Assembly: GCA_018296165.2 (NCBI GenBank)
Contig: JACKQL020000096.1
Coordinates: 109,638-173,637 of the forward strand
Direction: 5' to 3'
DNA from: Termitomyces sp. T153
Lineage: Eukaryota > Basidiomycota > Agaricomycetes > Agaricales > Lyophyllaceae
DNA: 64,000 nt
The translations under genes were made by a program, and so were the position numbers. This document shows, piece by piece, positions 11,380 to 23,609 of this stretch. A model generated the notes under the pieces. That model ran no database searches. It saw nothing but the letters and a program-made list of their open reading frames with translations, and was not told the DNA's origin. The first letter of the stretch is position 1. Each line of letters opens with the position of its first letter.

Positions 11380-12087
11380 TCAAAAAAACATGGATGACAA
11401 AGAGTTGGGCAAGTTCTGGAGTGCTGTCAGAGATGTGGCAGGGTAGGAATATATAGCTTGCCTTGTGAGGTGGCAGATAATAACCAGTACAGCATCATAG
11501 CTGTTAGAGTCTGAGAAATTCAATGATGTGGTCCATTGAAATTGAAGGCAAAGGGCACTAGCCAATTGGAAGAGGTTTTGATAGTCCAAATGATTGATGA
11601 TGGGGATATTGGCTAGGATGCAGGCCTTACAAGAGCAGACGTATCTGATGATATCATTCTTCAATCCTAGCCAAAAGTATGTACTCATAATGATCTGAAG
11701 AGTTTTGCAGACTCCCCTTGGTATCTCAATCCATCTGAGACAGGATCCCAGCAAGGGAATAGTAAAAGACATAATATTCAAGGATGAAAGAAAGAGTGGG
11801 GTTGAAGTGCAGAAGAAGAATTGGGGTGGTGGTAAGACCTTCAAGAGGTTCAAAATACACTGGTGGTAGAAGTTAGAAAAACTGAGGAAGGACAGGAGCT
11901 CCCTAAAGCTTTGGAGCTGGAGCCAGGTGGTGATGGTATTTAACCTGGCAGGGTCCATGCAAACTCCATTGGGTGACACAATGACATCAAGTGACTCAAC
12001 TTCCAAAGTGTGGAAAAAGCACTTCTCAGGTTTGGCATGACAATTGTGTTGTCAGAGTCATTTCAAGACATGTCAGACATGTCCCCA
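11380..12087 (-). pseudogene. Gypsy pol relic (RT thumb and integrase), left half, split by Gypsy-1
   Basis: Read on the minus strand from 12087: HAKPEKCFFHTLEVESLDVI, VSPNGVCMDPARLNTITTW (RT thumb / connection). After an internal deletion follow YFWLGLKNDIIRYVCSCKAC (integrase zinc-binding C-x2-C part) and SYDAVLVIICHLTRQAIY (integrase core edge). The other half of the same RT is on the far side of Gypsy-1 at 19381-19640; the sequence is continuous if Gypsy-1 and one GTATT duplication are removed. This makes it older than Gypsy-1. Confidence 0.65.
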
Positions 12088-12092
12088 GTATT

Positions 12093-13615
12093 TGTCAGGG
12101 GACTTCCATTTCCAACCTCTGCAGCTTGTTCAATGTCTCCAGGGCTTGTTCCAGACCCCTGGAGATGTCTGGAGACCTGCAGGACTTTCCATATCACCTC
12201 ATCAATCACTTTTCTAGGGTTAGGGCTAGCTCCAGCCTTCTGTATAGCTGTTCCCATGCCTCTGCTGCTCACTGATGTGCCACACTGAGCAGCAGGGATC
12301 CTTAGACTTGTTCTCTTCAGATTCCCCTCTGCTAGGTGATTAGCTACTGCTGTATCATCATCTACTTTGCTAATATACTTTGGATTCCCCTCTGCTAGCT
12401 GTTGTCAGATTCTGCTGACCATGGAGGCTCAGCTACACTGGGCAAGTCCTTACTAGGCAGACACAATGTCCTACACTGATAACCTGGCATTTGGGGAAAG
12501 TCTGGGACTTCAGATACTTGTGAGGATAAGCAAGAGGGAGTGGTCCAAACAAGTCTGGGGTGGTCCAGGGAAGTCAAAGACAAGGTATGGGGAAGGTTTG
12601 AACTCAAAGGGATGTCAGGCACAAGTTCTGAAGTGAGTATTGGAAGTGCAGGGCAAATGGAAGCTACGCAAGTGATGGGAGCAGGGCCAGAGTTTGATGG
12701 GAGATCAATAGATGTTGATGGGTCTCAGGGCCAAGCAATTAGCAAGGTCTGGAGTTGGTTTATGAATGCTCAAGATTTGTAATTGTAAGTGTGGGGTTTG
12801 TAATGGCATTAAGGTTTAAGCAACTTGGACACAACAAAGGAAACAGAGTTGAATGAGACAAGACAGAGTCAATGCAAGATTGAGATGAGAATGGAAATAG
12901 ATTCAAGTGGAGATACAAAACAATAACAAGATGATAACAAAGATAGAGATGAGACAAGACTGGGAGACTGAGAAAACTAGGAGATTGAGAGAAAGGGAAG
13001 TGTAACATGGAACACAAAACACAAAAAGAAAACAATCAGAAACACATCAGGTATGGCAGGTAATATCAAGACTAGAGTATGGGATGCTACTCTATGACTT
13101 ATATACTGACTACTGGGACAGCTCCAGGGATAGCAGGTCTAGCAGTGGAGCTCATTGGGGTCATGCAGAGCTGACAAGTGTTGGTTATGGTTAAGGGGCA
13201 GGCCACAGTGGTATACTGATGGGATCACAATGGGATCAGTTGGGGATGTGGGCTGTCCTAGGGTTGTCATGATGCTCCAGAGCTGGTCAAGTAAGTCAGA
13301 GTGATGGACTGGTGACATATGCTGGTGTCAGGAATAGTGGAGGAAGGGTCCTAGGGGCTCAGGAGAGGCAGGGAAAGTGTCAGAGGATGTGAGGAAGGCA
13401 TTGGAGTTAGCCAGGGGGCTGTCAGGGTTTGCCAGAAAAGTGTCAGAGTTACCCAGAGTAGGTGCCATGGGTGAACAAAGGTTGGAGGAGTCAATGGAGG
13501 AGTTGGGGGGGAACTCCAGAGAAGTGAGGTGGCTGGAAATGAGGTCCAGGGTTCTGGAAATGGGTCATGACAGCTGTGTGACTCTGAGCTGCCACTCCCA
13601 GAGGTTGCCCTTACA
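12093..13615 (+). repeat. 5' LTR of Gypsy-1, split by a solo LTR
   Basis: The LTR consists of 12093-12402 and 13578-13615, about 348 bp once the insert is removed, against 369 bp for the 3' LTR. The two align throughout (for example GGGTTAGGGCTAGCTCCAGC, CTTTGGATTCCCCTCTGCTAG). Sites where they differ are largely transitions. Confidence 0.88.
12403..13572 (+). repeat. Solo LTR (family S), inserted in the Gypsy-1 5' LTR
   Basis: 1170 bp, TGTCAG...TGACA with 5-bp terminal inverted repeats TGTCA/TGACA, flanked by the target duplication GCTGT (12398-12402 and 13573-13577). A TATA-like TTATATACT lies near 13099. The same family occurs at 36109-37156 (both begin with TCTGCTGAC.ATGGAGGCTC after the first bases and share the TATA-box area and the 3' quarter). 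No internal coding region, so it is a recombination product or a non-autonomous unit. Confidence 0.8.
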
Positions 13616-13617
13616 GC

Positions 13618-13628
13618 AGAACAAGTCT
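13618..13628 (+). promoter_or_regulatory. Self-primer binding site of Gypsy-1
   Basis: AGAACAAGTCT starts 2 nt after the LTR end. It is the exact reverse complement of AGACTTGTTCT at 12304-12314 in the 5' LTR and 19239-19249 in the 3' LTR. In Tf1-type elements the first 11 nt of the transcript anneal to such a site and prime minus-strand synthesis instead of a tRNA. The match here is exactly 11 nt, with the flanking bases mismatched. Confidence 0.8.
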
Positions 13629-13722
13629 CCTAAAACTGGTTTGGAAGCCCCTCATAGCCTGCAAGAAATCTCTGAGCCCCTACTTGTTGCTTTCCCACTA
13701 GGATCAAGCACTGCAGAGTTCT

Positions 13723-14961
13723 ATGTCTCAGCTTACCAATCCAGACACCCCCTCTGAGGCTCCAGCCCCACAGGACAAAGGCTGGACTCACCTGTTACAC
13801 CTAGAAAACCAAGTGCAACTGATGCAATCATCTCTCACTCACCACACAACCAAACTCTTGACCCTCCATCAAATCACAGATCATATCTCCCAATTGCTCC
13901 AGGCATTGCTTGAGTGCCTACCCCCTATCTCTGCACCTCCCCCAACAGTGGAACCAACCCTGGCTGTTCTGGTGATTGTTCCTGCAGCTCCAGTGACCCT
14001 ATAGCCACAGATTCCATGTCCTGCACTCCCAGATGCATACAACAGTGCTCACTCCAGTGGGGAGCACTTCCTCCAGTCCTGCCTCACTTACATCTACCTG
14101 AGCAGGGACACCTTCAACTCTGACACACTGAAGATAGCTTGGGTACTGTTGTATATGAAGACTGGATGTGCCTCCACCTACATGTTGTGGGTTTTCTGGT
14201 GCCCTATAGGTGTTAGAACTTTTGCAAACTGGGCAGCCTTTGAAAAAAACTTTTGCATGGAGTTTTTCCTGCTTGGCCCTGCCAAAACCACTGCCTTAAC
14301 ACTACATAACAGAGAGCAGTATGGGCAAGAGAAGCAGACACTGGACAAGTACATCAACTCCTTCTGGGCATTGGTCAAGCAAGCCACCTACCCAGACAGC
14401 CTTCAACTGTGCCTTGCATTCCAGGATGACCTGCACTCTGCATTGATAGAATGCATTGACAACCTTGCAGAGGACTGCCCAGACAATGAAAGGATTGCTT
14501 CCTGGTGCAACGTAGTCAGAGATCAGTGGCAGCTCATGGAGATTTGTTGGGAGCTCTGCTGTGTGCATCCCATGCAGTGCCTTGCTCTAGTTGCCAGCCT
14601 CTGGTACCCCATCCCTGCTCTCCCAATGCCTGCACCTGCTCTGGCCATCCCCACACTGTGCCCCTTGCCACTAGGCATTCTCATGGATGTGGATGCTGCC
14701 CAACAGCTCCATGCTGCACTGTTACTGTGCCAGAGATGCAAGAAACCTGGGCACTTTGCACAACACTGTCCATTGGGGCTGGAGGTACACTACCTCTCTA
14801 CAGTGGAGCAGGAGGAGCTCCTCATGCAACTGTTGGCCACAAAGGATGCCACCAGAGCTCTGTTGCCTAATAAGCTTGCACCAGAGTTGACCCCAGAGGA
14901 GATCAATGCCTGTGCATCACCTCCAGAGCTGGAGGAGGATTTTTACTCAAGCAACAGATGA
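13723..14961 (+). pseudogene. gag of Gypsy-1
   Basis: Frame from ATG 13723 to TGA 14959-14961, about 412 codons, interrupted by a single in-frame TAG at 14002-14004 (CAG-to-TAG would explain it). It contains a Leu-rich N-terminal coiled region (residues ~20-70), a capsid-like core (FWALVKQATYPDSLQLCL, DQWQLMEICWEL) and one CCHC zinc knuckle CQRCKKPGHFAQHC (C-x2-C-x4-H-x4-C). Apart from that one stop it is the best-preserved part of the element. Confidence 0.82.
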
Positions 14962-15239
14962 GGTGTATGCTTCCATTGCCAGGTACTAACAGGTTCTCAT
15001 GTCTGTCATTAGAAAATAAAATTGTCATTTCTGATGCCTATCATTCTAAGACAGAAGAACATCAGTTTCCCTCTCCAGACATACAAACACCAACTCTGGA
15101 GTCTAAGCCAAGCTCCTTAATGCCAGCTAGTACCCACTGGTGCCACCATGCCTGGGAGTGCCAAATGCCCCAGTAGTACATAGTGGCCTTGAGCCCCTCT
15201 GCAAACTCACTGCACCTCAATGTGGAGATCAAGACCACA

Positions 15240-18200
15240 GACACTTAGCAAACTTGTGGAGTCACCACTCTCCTAGACAGTGGAGCAACAAGACTGTTCT
15301 TGGACTCAGAGTTCATCAAGTGCCATGGCCTGACATGCAGCTACCTCCCAAGCCCATTCTGGTATTCAACATTGATGGATAACCTAATGAAGCAGGCACC
15401 ATCAGCTCTATGGTCAACCTTGTCCTCCACTACCAGAATCATGCAGAATGTGTGGTCTTTGCTATCACCAGTCTGGGCAAGCAATACATGATTCTTAGTT
15501 TCACATAGCTCAAAAGCATAACTCCAAAGTAGATTGGGCCAGGGGCAAGGTAGCAATAATCCAGTGTCCTTAAAAGTGCTCCACCTGCACCACAGAGGTC
15601 AAGGAAGAATGCCAGGCTCAAGTTGAAGAGCATGTGGCCATCTGTGCATGCTGCACTGGCCTTCTCCCCTTTGCTGACCTAGACCTCCTGCATCCCCTGC
15701 CCCTGGCATTCCCTGGTAGAGAGGCCCTCTACAAGGACAACTGGAGTAGCAGCAGAGCTCCAGAAGAGGAATGCAGAGAGAAGTTTGGAAGCATACATGA
15801 TCTGGAGCTCCTGGACAAAGCAGTAGAGGTTGGAGACCAGATTTACACCACCACCTTACATTTGCCACCCTCCATTGTGGAGATCTGGGCTAGCAAGACC
15901 ACATCCCAGCAGCTGGCCCAGGTGTTTGCTGCCAACTCTGTGCCCCAGGTGTTCCAGAACATCATGCCTCCATACCTCCATGCATTTGAGGATGTGTTCT
16001 CTAAAGCCTTGTTCAACTGACTCTTAGAGCACAAACAGTAGGACCATGCCATTGAATTAATGCCAGACTCTAAGCCCTCTAGCTGTAAGGTCTACCTGCT
16101 AGCACCCAAGGAGCAGGACAAACTCAATGCCCTCCTGCAAGAGAACCTGGACTCTGGTCAGATCTGCCCCTCCATATTCCCAATGGCTTCTCCAGTCTTC
16201 TTCATCAAAAAGAAGGATGGCTTGCTTCAACTGGTTCAGAACTACTGAGTTCTCAATGCCATGACCATAAAGAACTGCTACCCCCTCCCCCTCATCTCCA
16301 AGCTCATCAACAACCTCTGGGGTGTGTGGTACTTCACCAAATTGGATGTCTAGTGGAGCTACAAGAACATGCACATCTAGGAGGGAGACAAGTGGAAGGC
16401 TGCCTTCCAGACCAACTGAGGATTGTTTGAACCTCTTGTTATGTTCTTTGGACTCACCAATAGCCCAGCCACCTTCTAGACAATGATGAACAACATCTTC
16501 CAAGACCTCATTGCCAAGGGCATAGTGTGTGTCTACCTTGACAACATCCTAATCTACACCAAAATGCTGGAGGAGCACTACCAGATCACATGCCTCATCT
16601 TGGAAGCCAGCACCAGCTCTACCGCAAACCAGAGAAGTGCAAGTTTGAGCAGACTCAGATCAAGTATCTTGGCCTGATTATCTTGTACAGAGCCACAGAG
16701 ATGGACCTGGTGAAGGTAGTGGGTGTCATGGAGTGACCAGAGCCCAAGAACAAGAAGGAGGTGCAGGCCTTCCTAGGCTTTGCAAACTTCTAGCAGAGGT
16801 TCATCCAGGTCTTCTTGCATCATGCCCACCCACTATTTTACCTCACTGGGAAGGATGTCATGTGGAACTGGGGGCCTCTGGAGCAGACAGCTTTCGATGC
16901 TCTCAAGCATGCAGTTACCTCTGGACCTGTCCTCCTCTTCCTGGACAATAACTCTCCCTTTCAAGTAGAAGCCAACAGTTCCAACTTTGCCATTGGGGCA
17001 GTTCTCTCACAACAGTTCCCAGAAGATAGGAAGTGGCATCCAGTGGCCTTCTACTCCAAGAGCTCAAATGTAGTAGAGTGTAACTACAAGATCCATGACA
17101 AGGAGATGCTGGCCATCATCCAGTTGTTTGAGGAATGGTGGCATTTCCTGGAAGGTGCACAGCACAAGTTCAAGGTCTGGATAGATCACAAGAATCTTGA
17201 GTACTTCCAGATGGCCAAGAAACTCAACTGCCAACAAGCCCAATGGTCCCTCTATCTATCCAACTTTGACTTCTTGCTGCACCACAAGCCAGGCCAGAGT
17301 ATGGAAAAACCAGATGCCCTGTCCCAGAGAGTGGACCATGGCACTGAAGAAGAGGACAATAGCAACAGTGTGCTCCTCCAGCCTGAATTGTTTGCAATGC
17401 AAGCCATAAAAGGTCTAGCTGTTGAGGGAGCAGAGGTGAATATATTCTGGGATATCCAGCAGGGTAACTGGGATGGTCAGCAGAAGGAACTTGTTGCTCA
17501 GGCAGCCCAGGCACTGAAATCAGGATGCACCACTGGTGCCAAGTTGGTCTGCACAGATGAATGGGCCCTCCAGGATGAGATCTTGACTTTCTGGGACTGC
17601 ATCTATGTGCCCAACATTCTGGAGCTCTGTCAGAGGATTGTAGAGCAACACCACAACTTCCAGATTGCTGAACACCCCAGGCAATGGAAGATGCTGGAGC
17701 TAGTATCCCAGAACTACTGGTGGCCCCAAATGTCTCAATATATTGGGTCCTACACTAGTACATGCAATCTCTGCCTCCAGACCAAGCCCCAACACTGTCT
17801 CCCCTCTGAACAGCTGCATCTCCTACCTGTCCCCATGGAGCAATGGAGCATTGCCTTGGTGTATTTCATTGTAGAGCTCCCTGACATCCACAGTTACAAT
17901 GCCATCATGGTAGTGGTGGACCTGTATGGCAAACAAGCACACTTCATTCTGACTCACACCACCTGCTCTTCCATGAGTGCCATGAAACTGTACCAGAGGA
18001 ATGTCTGGAAGCTTCACAGCCTCTCCAACACCTATGTATCTGACTGGAGAACACATTTTGTAGTGGACTTCACCAGGGAACTCTACCAACTACTTGTTGT
18101 GAAGCTCCACACCTCCACCACCTACCACCTGCAGTCTGATGGCCAGACCAAATGCATGAACCAGGAGTTGGAGCAGTACCTCTGCCTCTTCTGCAATGAG

Positions 18201-18995
18201 TGCCAGGATGACTAGGATGGACTCCTCCCCAATTCCAAGTTCTAGTATAACAACCATGTCCATGCGGAAACCCAAGTCTCACCCTTTTTCCTTGACACTG
18301 GACATCACCTGCACATGGGTTTTGAGCTCTGGGCCCAGCCTTTAGAGAATGAGGCAGTGAATGAGTGCATGGACCAGATGAAGAGATCAGAGGAAGAAGC
18401 CCAAGTGGCCCTGGCAAAGGCAAAAGATGACATGGCACAATACTACAACTACAAAAGGACCCCAGCACCCAAATACCAGCCCAGAGATCAAGTCTACCTG
18501 GACACCTCCAATATTACAACCACCCAACCATCAAAAAAGCTTTCACATTGTCAATTGGGGCCTTTCACAGTAGAATGGCAGGTAGGGCCCCTAGCCTATT
18601 GACTCTGGCTCTCTGTAGGGATGCACCAGCTCCATCCAGTGTTTAATGTGGTCAAAATACATCCAGCCCCAAAGGATCCTATTTTGGGGCAATGCCTGCC
18701 ACCCCTGCCACTCCTGGTGGTGGTTGACAAGAGCAAGGAGTATGAGGTGGAGGAGATCCTGGATAGCCATTTATTCTGGCAACAACTACAATACAAGGTG
18801 AAGTGGAAAGATCATGGAATAGAAGACATTTCCTGGGAGCTGTGGGAGAACATGCATGCCCTGGAGCTTATCAGGGAGTTCCATCAGAAGCACCCAGACA
18901 CACCACATGCCATCCAAGGAATCTATCCCATCTCACCAGTGGATTGGGCAATCCAGAACTTTTTCTACCCTGCACATCAAGATGCTGCATGCTAG
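15240..18995 (+). pseudogene. pol of Gypsy-1 (protease, RT, RNase H, integrase, chromodomain)
   Basis: Protease motif TLLDSGATRLF at about 15265. RT: SPVFFIKKKDG (~16190), then FGLTNSPATF, then the catalytic box as YLDN (~16534) instead of YLDD. RNase H: VEANSSNFAIGAVLSQ (~16965) with Asn where Asp is expected. Integrase: zinc site EQHHNFQIAEH ... CNLC (17644-17770), first core Asp apparently replaced (LVYFIVELP), second present (YVSDWRTHF). Chromodomain: EYEVEEILDSH ... YKVKWKDHGIEDISWELWE (18739-18850). In-frame stops include TGA 16018-16020, TGA 16246-16248 and TAGs near 16350-16480, 18213 and 18600. Asp-to-Asn and CGA/CAG-to-stop changes are all transitions. The end overlaps the polypurine tract. 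Confidence 0.85.
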
Positions 18996-19006
18996 AGGGG
19001 GGGTGA
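18994..19006 (+). other. Polypurine tract of Gypsy-1
   Basis: AGAGGGGGGGTGA lies directly before the 3' LTR, as expected for the plus-strand primer of an LTR retrotransposon. Confidence 0.7.
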
Positions 19007-19375
19007 TGTCAGGGGACTTCCATTTCCAACCTCCGTGGCTTGCTCCAGCACATCCACAGCTTGTTTGACATCTCCAGGGCTCATTCCAGACTCCCAGAGA
19101 TCTCCAGAGACCTGTGGGACTTTCCATATTACCTCATCAATCACTTTCCTAAGGTTAGGGCTAGCTCCAGCCTTCTGTATAGCTGTTCCCATGCCTCTGC
19201 CACCCACTGATGCACCACACAAAGCAGCAGGGATCCTTAGACTTGTTCTCTTTGGATTCCCCTCTGCTAGTTGATTAGTTACTGCTGTATCATTGTCTAC
19301 TTTGCTAATATACTTTGGATTCCCCTCTGCTAGCTGCATGACTCTGAGCCACCACTCCTGAAGGTTGCCCTTACA
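19007..19375 (+). repeat. 3' LTR of Gypsy-1
   Basis: 369 bp, TGTCAGG...CCTTACA, followed by the duplicated target GTATT. It carries the self-primer 11-mer at 19239-19249. Confidence 0.88.
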
Positions 19376-19380
19376 GTATT

Positions 19381-19640
19381 CCTGCAATAGAGTTCAAATA
19401 GATCAGCAGAATGTTGTCCAGGTACACAATGACAATGCATATTTTGGAGAATGTTGTTCATGAAGTATTGTAATGTGACAGGGGAGTTAGTCATTTTGAA
19501 GGGCAGTTGGAGGTATTCAAAGAGTCCATAGCAATTTCAGAAGGTCATCTTCCATTTGTGATGCAGAGCAATGTGAATTTTGTTGTATTCTGATCAGAGG
19601 TTGATCTTTGTATAGACCTTCACACTCTTTGACTGGGTAC
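19381..19640 (-). pseudogene. Gypsy RT relic, right half of the copy split by Gypsy-1
   Basis: On the minus strand from about 19640: a decayed RT palm ('RIQQNSHC', 'LLKLLWTL', 'LHEQHSPKYALSLC' in shifted frames) corresponding to the segment before the thumb found at 12087-11380. It joins that relic if Gypsy-1 is excised. Confidence 0.5.
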
Positions 19641-19680
19641 CTGATAAGAAGCAGGGGGTACTAGTTTTCCTGAGTGACTT

Positions 19681-20000
19681 GATTGAGTCCTCACACCAAG
19701 CCCTGTCAACTCCCCAATAGGCCAACTACACCCACTCACAATCCCTGCTGCCCAATGGAGTGTTATGTCTGTGAATACTATCATGGAACTTTCAGATGCT
19801 GTCATGAACCACTACAGCAAACAGGCCCACTTCAATGGGTTGAGTCTCTAGTGCATTATATTAGAGCAGCAAGATGTTTCTTCTTATTTCTTCTGTTACT
19901 TGTCCCAAAACAGCAGCTTTTGTTAACAGAATCTGGTAATCAATTTGGAGTTGTACCCAGAACACAGCTAGACTCCTACAAACACTAAATAGCTAGAATG
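19681..20000 (+). pseudogene. Gypsy integrase fragment
   Basis: Plus-strand frames give AQWSVMSVNTIMELSD, VMNHYSKQAHF and further weak integrase-like sequence to about 19980. This matches the order 'W..ISVDFIVELP ... VDSVSKRAHF' of Gypsy integrase cores. Short, shifted and with stops. Confidence 0.4.
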
Positions 20001-20165
20001 AATTACCATACTTGGGCCAACACTCATTAGCATAAAGCAAACACAAATCAAGGCTAAAAAGAATGTCCCTGTTCTCTAAGCCTATGGTACAATATATACT
20101 AGTCTAAAAATAATCATTGAAACTACTTAGACCATGAACAAACACCTACAAACACTTGAGAGTAT

Positions 20166-22341
20166 CTAGCAAGCAATTAAGGCATCTGAGCTTTGACTAT
20201 CCAGTGCATCTGAGACAGCTGGTTTTGGCTTGACTCTGACATGATAAGATTCCAGAATCTCTACAATGTCATCACAGTTGTTGGCTGTTGCAATATCAAT
20301 AGGGGTCCGTCCTTCCACATCTTTGGCTGATCTGTCCCATCCTTTATCCAACAAGAGCCTAATCAGATCTGGGTTTGAATACCATTTGTTGGAGTTGGTT
20401 GTAACAACATGGAGTGCATCTGGACATCTGTTGGCACCATTGTCCAAGAGATATGCTACAATGGTATGCTGCTGGGATTCCACTGCCATATCAAGGGCTG
20501 TCTGCAATTCAGAATATGGAAATTGTCTGGCTTGAGCTTGGATGTTGATAAGGGAAGGGTTCCTTTCAACAAGAACCATGACACCATCCAAATTTCTTTG
20601 TCCCACTGCTGCATGCAAGAGAGTGTATCCATTATCATTGTGCCAATTGATATCCAGTCCATTGTTCAAAGCATATGATATATTCTCCTTGTTTCCATGC
20701 TCAACAATCTGACAAAAGATGTCTATTCCCATTTGTTGGATTTCATGTTGACACCAGCGTAGAAGATTTTTTGTTAAAACATGATCTTTGTGAAGAAGAG
20801 CAGATTCTAAAGTTTTCTTTATCTTGATCCAGATCTGCTCTTTCCAATTTCCATTGTGAGTAAGAGGGCAATTCAACAAGGTGAACTCAGAATAGCGGCC
20901 CCACCCAGTACCAAGACAAACTTTGTTGATCTTTTCAATCAATTTGAACCATGGACTCTCTTCAAAAGTAGTGGTTGATGGCAATGCCATGTCCACAAAT
21001 TTGTCCAAGGCAAATAAGACCACTTGAGGAAACAAATCATGTTTTATCACTCCAAGTGAAAAGGATTCATCTTCTTTCACAAGCCCACAAATGCCCTCAA
21101 AGACAATTTCTTTGACTGAGGAGTTCAATGAGTGGTTGATGAGCCAATTTAAGGCATCACATGTGAATTGGCCAGTGGTCCTTGGCCGTGAAAAGGGGGA
21201 ACAAGATTTGTCAATGTCACTGGTGTCTGAGAATACAGCATAATGTTCCTCATCCTTCAGAGATTTTGTGGACATAGTAGGCCATATCATATGAACCTGA
21301 GATGCATCTGTACGTCCAGACAGAAATTGCTGCCACAAGAACTGGACAGCATGTTTCACAGTACAGAAGACAAATACTATGAGTTGAGCCAAGGGAAAAA
21401 GGAAAGGGAGGCGATAGGGGCAGTCAACAAAAATGGCAGGGATCATGGAGGTGCCCAGATAGAATAAAAATGTAAGAGTAGTTATGAAAGCAACCACTCC
21501 ACATATAGGAAAGGAAAATTGGGAGACATAGAGAGCTAGTCCAACCAAGAAGATGGCAACCGAAGTATGAAGGATTATAGGAAGACTCTCAATGACATCA
21601 CCAAGTCTCCACTTGACCAGACCTTGAAAACGGAAATGCCGGATGAGAGCGCGAGTCCTCGCACCACCGGACACAGCTGATGTATAGACCTTTCATTCTA
21701 TATTAGCTTTGAAATTGGAGCAAAAATACATATACCTACTTGAATCCATTGCTGGGCTAGGACAGTGAGAAGAGCAGTGGACAGTGACAATGTGAGGCTG
21801 GTGAAGAATAATCCATTCACCCATTGATCAACAGTCGAAATGTCAGTAGGGCGCCCGCAGCCCAAAGCAGCTGGGGGCACAGCATTAAGATTGGTACTAT
21901 TTCCCGCAGCTCTCAGCAGCTGGTTTGTTTCTAGAAGGATCGAGACCAAGTTCTGCGTATTATCCGATTGCAAGGCTTGAGATGTTTGGGCTACAAATGT
22001 TGTGACCACGGCCGAGAAAAGAGATGCCTGGCTTGAATTTGAGCAAGAGCAACCAAGAGAAGTTTGTGATGACCCACAAAGACTAAGAGGCCATCCATGA
22101 TGTTTTGGTATCCTTGTATGACATCTGCATCGTAATTCTCCGCTTCGTCGAGATACACGTTCCAAACCCGAGCATTCTCGTTGAATTCTTCTCCTACCTT
22201 GTCTGCGCTATACTTTTGCTTGTAGTCGTAGATGCGATTATTGGGATTTGGATTCTCATTCTCGTTTTTACCCCGGTTAGCGGTAGCTTCCCCAAGTGCC
22301 ATAGGACCTTTTGATGATGACATTATATTTGACCTCGTCAT
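20166..22341 (-). CDS. DUF6535 membrane protein with ankyrin repeats, copy B
   Basis: Exons (minus strand): 22078-22341, 21740-22027 and 20166-21689, with introns of 50 and 50 nt. 691 residues, all phases consistent. The start at 22341 (MTRSN) is chosen because it aligns with the start of copy C; the frame is also open further upstream. Order: charged N-terminus with NARVWNVYLDEAENYDADVI (residues ~57-76), membrane segment ~88-106 (LFSAVVTTFVAQTSQ), segment ~158-180 (WVNGLFFTSLTLSLSTALL), two or three more at ~218-300, a helical middle region, and ankyrin-like repeats in the last ~180 residues (NISYALNNGLDIN, YTLLHAAVG, PDLIRLLLDKGWD, GRTPIDIATANN). Function unknown; the architecture suggests a membrane-anchored protein-interaction protein. 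It sits next to the transposon block. Its last exon has only about 13 CpGs, about six of them in the first 90 bases, whereas the 5' part has normal CpG. Confidence 0.85.
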
Positions 22342-22559
22342 TGTGAAATATTCAACAAGAATGAGTAAAAGAACTACGCGGGAGATGGAAGGAAGAAGTT
22401 GAGAAAGGACATTGTCAAAAGCACCGTGCCATCCTCTCACCGCCAGCATGCTGCAGTCTGCCAGCAGTAAGATGTATTCCCATTGAGCACACCTCGAGGC
22501 ATCCAGTGGCCTCCTCGGAACAATTTGGTCGTATTCATTGCGTGCCACAGGGTAATCAC

Positions 22560-22765
22560 AAGGTCCGATTAAGTGGGAAGGTGCTTGAGAAATCAGGGAC
22601 TACGTCTGCGCCGTCGTTCTCCACTTCGTCAAGATACACTGCAACAGTGACTTTCCTCTCAACGGAGACAAGCCACCCGAGACTTGTATCTGTGGAAATA
22701 CTCGTTCCACACCAAGTGTTCTCGGCTTCCTCTCCTTTCTCAGAATGTGGACTGCGTGCAATCAT
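22560..22765 (-). pseudogene. Relic of a further DUF6535 gene (first exon)
   Basis: On the minus strand the frame contains AVYLDEVENDGADVV, matching VYLDEAENYDADVI of the intact copies. It is preceded by GTGTGGAACGAGTAT, which matches the GTGTGGAACGTGTAT that encodes VWNVY in copies A and C. The two pieces are ~75 bp apart instead of overlapping, so the relic is rearranged. No membrane exon follows. Confidence 0.5.
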
Positions 22766-22829
22766 AGATACACACGTTTGCCATATGATTGAATTAAACT
22801 ACAACTCTCAAATTTCAGCCCTTTAACTG

Positions 22830-23600
22830 AAGCTAGTGACAGCCGATCCAGGCCCCATTGGATCGATCGATGGTATTTGGCCGGGTCACTGTAACTGCGA
22901 GATTGAACCAGCCCGCTTCAGATAGGGAACAGATCTAGCAGAGACTAACTTGATAGAGACAGTCATGGACAGTGCGTTATAGACAGTGCAGTCACTGTCG
23001 TTAGGGCGGGCTTCTCGAGTTTGACAAGATTGCGGCTCACCCGAATTCTGGTGATTTCCTCGACCACATACGTGTCTAATTTCTGCTAGGAGTACGCCCT
23101 ATCCCCCGCTGCGATTACGGCAACCGTAAAACGTGCCGTACAATCAGTTCAAAAGCCTCTGACAGTACGGCATGGCAGATTTCCGACCGTGAAGCCTACT
23201 ATATTATACAGGCCCGAGTACAGTAACACTAAATTCATTAAAACACGCTATTACAATGTAATTTACCACTCAGGAGTACGAGTCCATGTCATTCCTATAG
23301 CCATTAGTTCTGATAGTTCAATGTTCAGCCGAATGCATTGATGCTCCACGAAAACACCATGTCCTCCCTTTCCTGTCACATATGCTTACATACAGAGAAT
23401 ACGACTAACGCAGATTACATTGACAATGCAACGACTAGACTCGCATCCAAGTCTTGAAAAAAAAATATTACCACGCTCCCCATTCGATTCGCCATTTGAA
23501 CACCAACTTCTGCTTCACGTTTAAACACGACGAGCTCAATCACAATCACCACTCAGCAGTCAAGAGTAAACAGTCGACAGTAGGTGCAACCCCTCGGTTC
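22830..23600. other. Non-coding region, right part duplicated at 28.6-28.9 kb
   Basis: No gene seen. From about 23288 (GTCATTCCTATAGCCATTA) to 23560 (CAATCACAATCACCACTCAG at 23537) the sequence is colinear with 28613-28875. The two anchors are 249 bp apart here and 238 bp apart there. Confidence 0.5.
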
Positions 23601-23609
23601 CTCCACCTA

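Larger units (their letters stand above)
12093..19375 (+). mobile_element. Gypsy-1: chromodomain Ty3/Gypsy LTR retrotransposon, complete but dead
   Basis: Both LTRs begin TGTCAGGGGAC and end CCTTACA. The element is flanked by the 5-bp duplication GTATT (12088-12092 and 19376-19380). Order inside: 5' LTR (interrupted by a solo LTR), 2-nt spacer, 11-nt self-primer site, gag, protease, RT, RNase H, integrase, chromodomain, polypurine tract, 3' LTR. Integrity is lost through many in-frame stops, frameshifts and changed catalytic residues, mostly C-to-T or G-to-A. CpG is nearly absent throughout. Confidence 0.88.
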
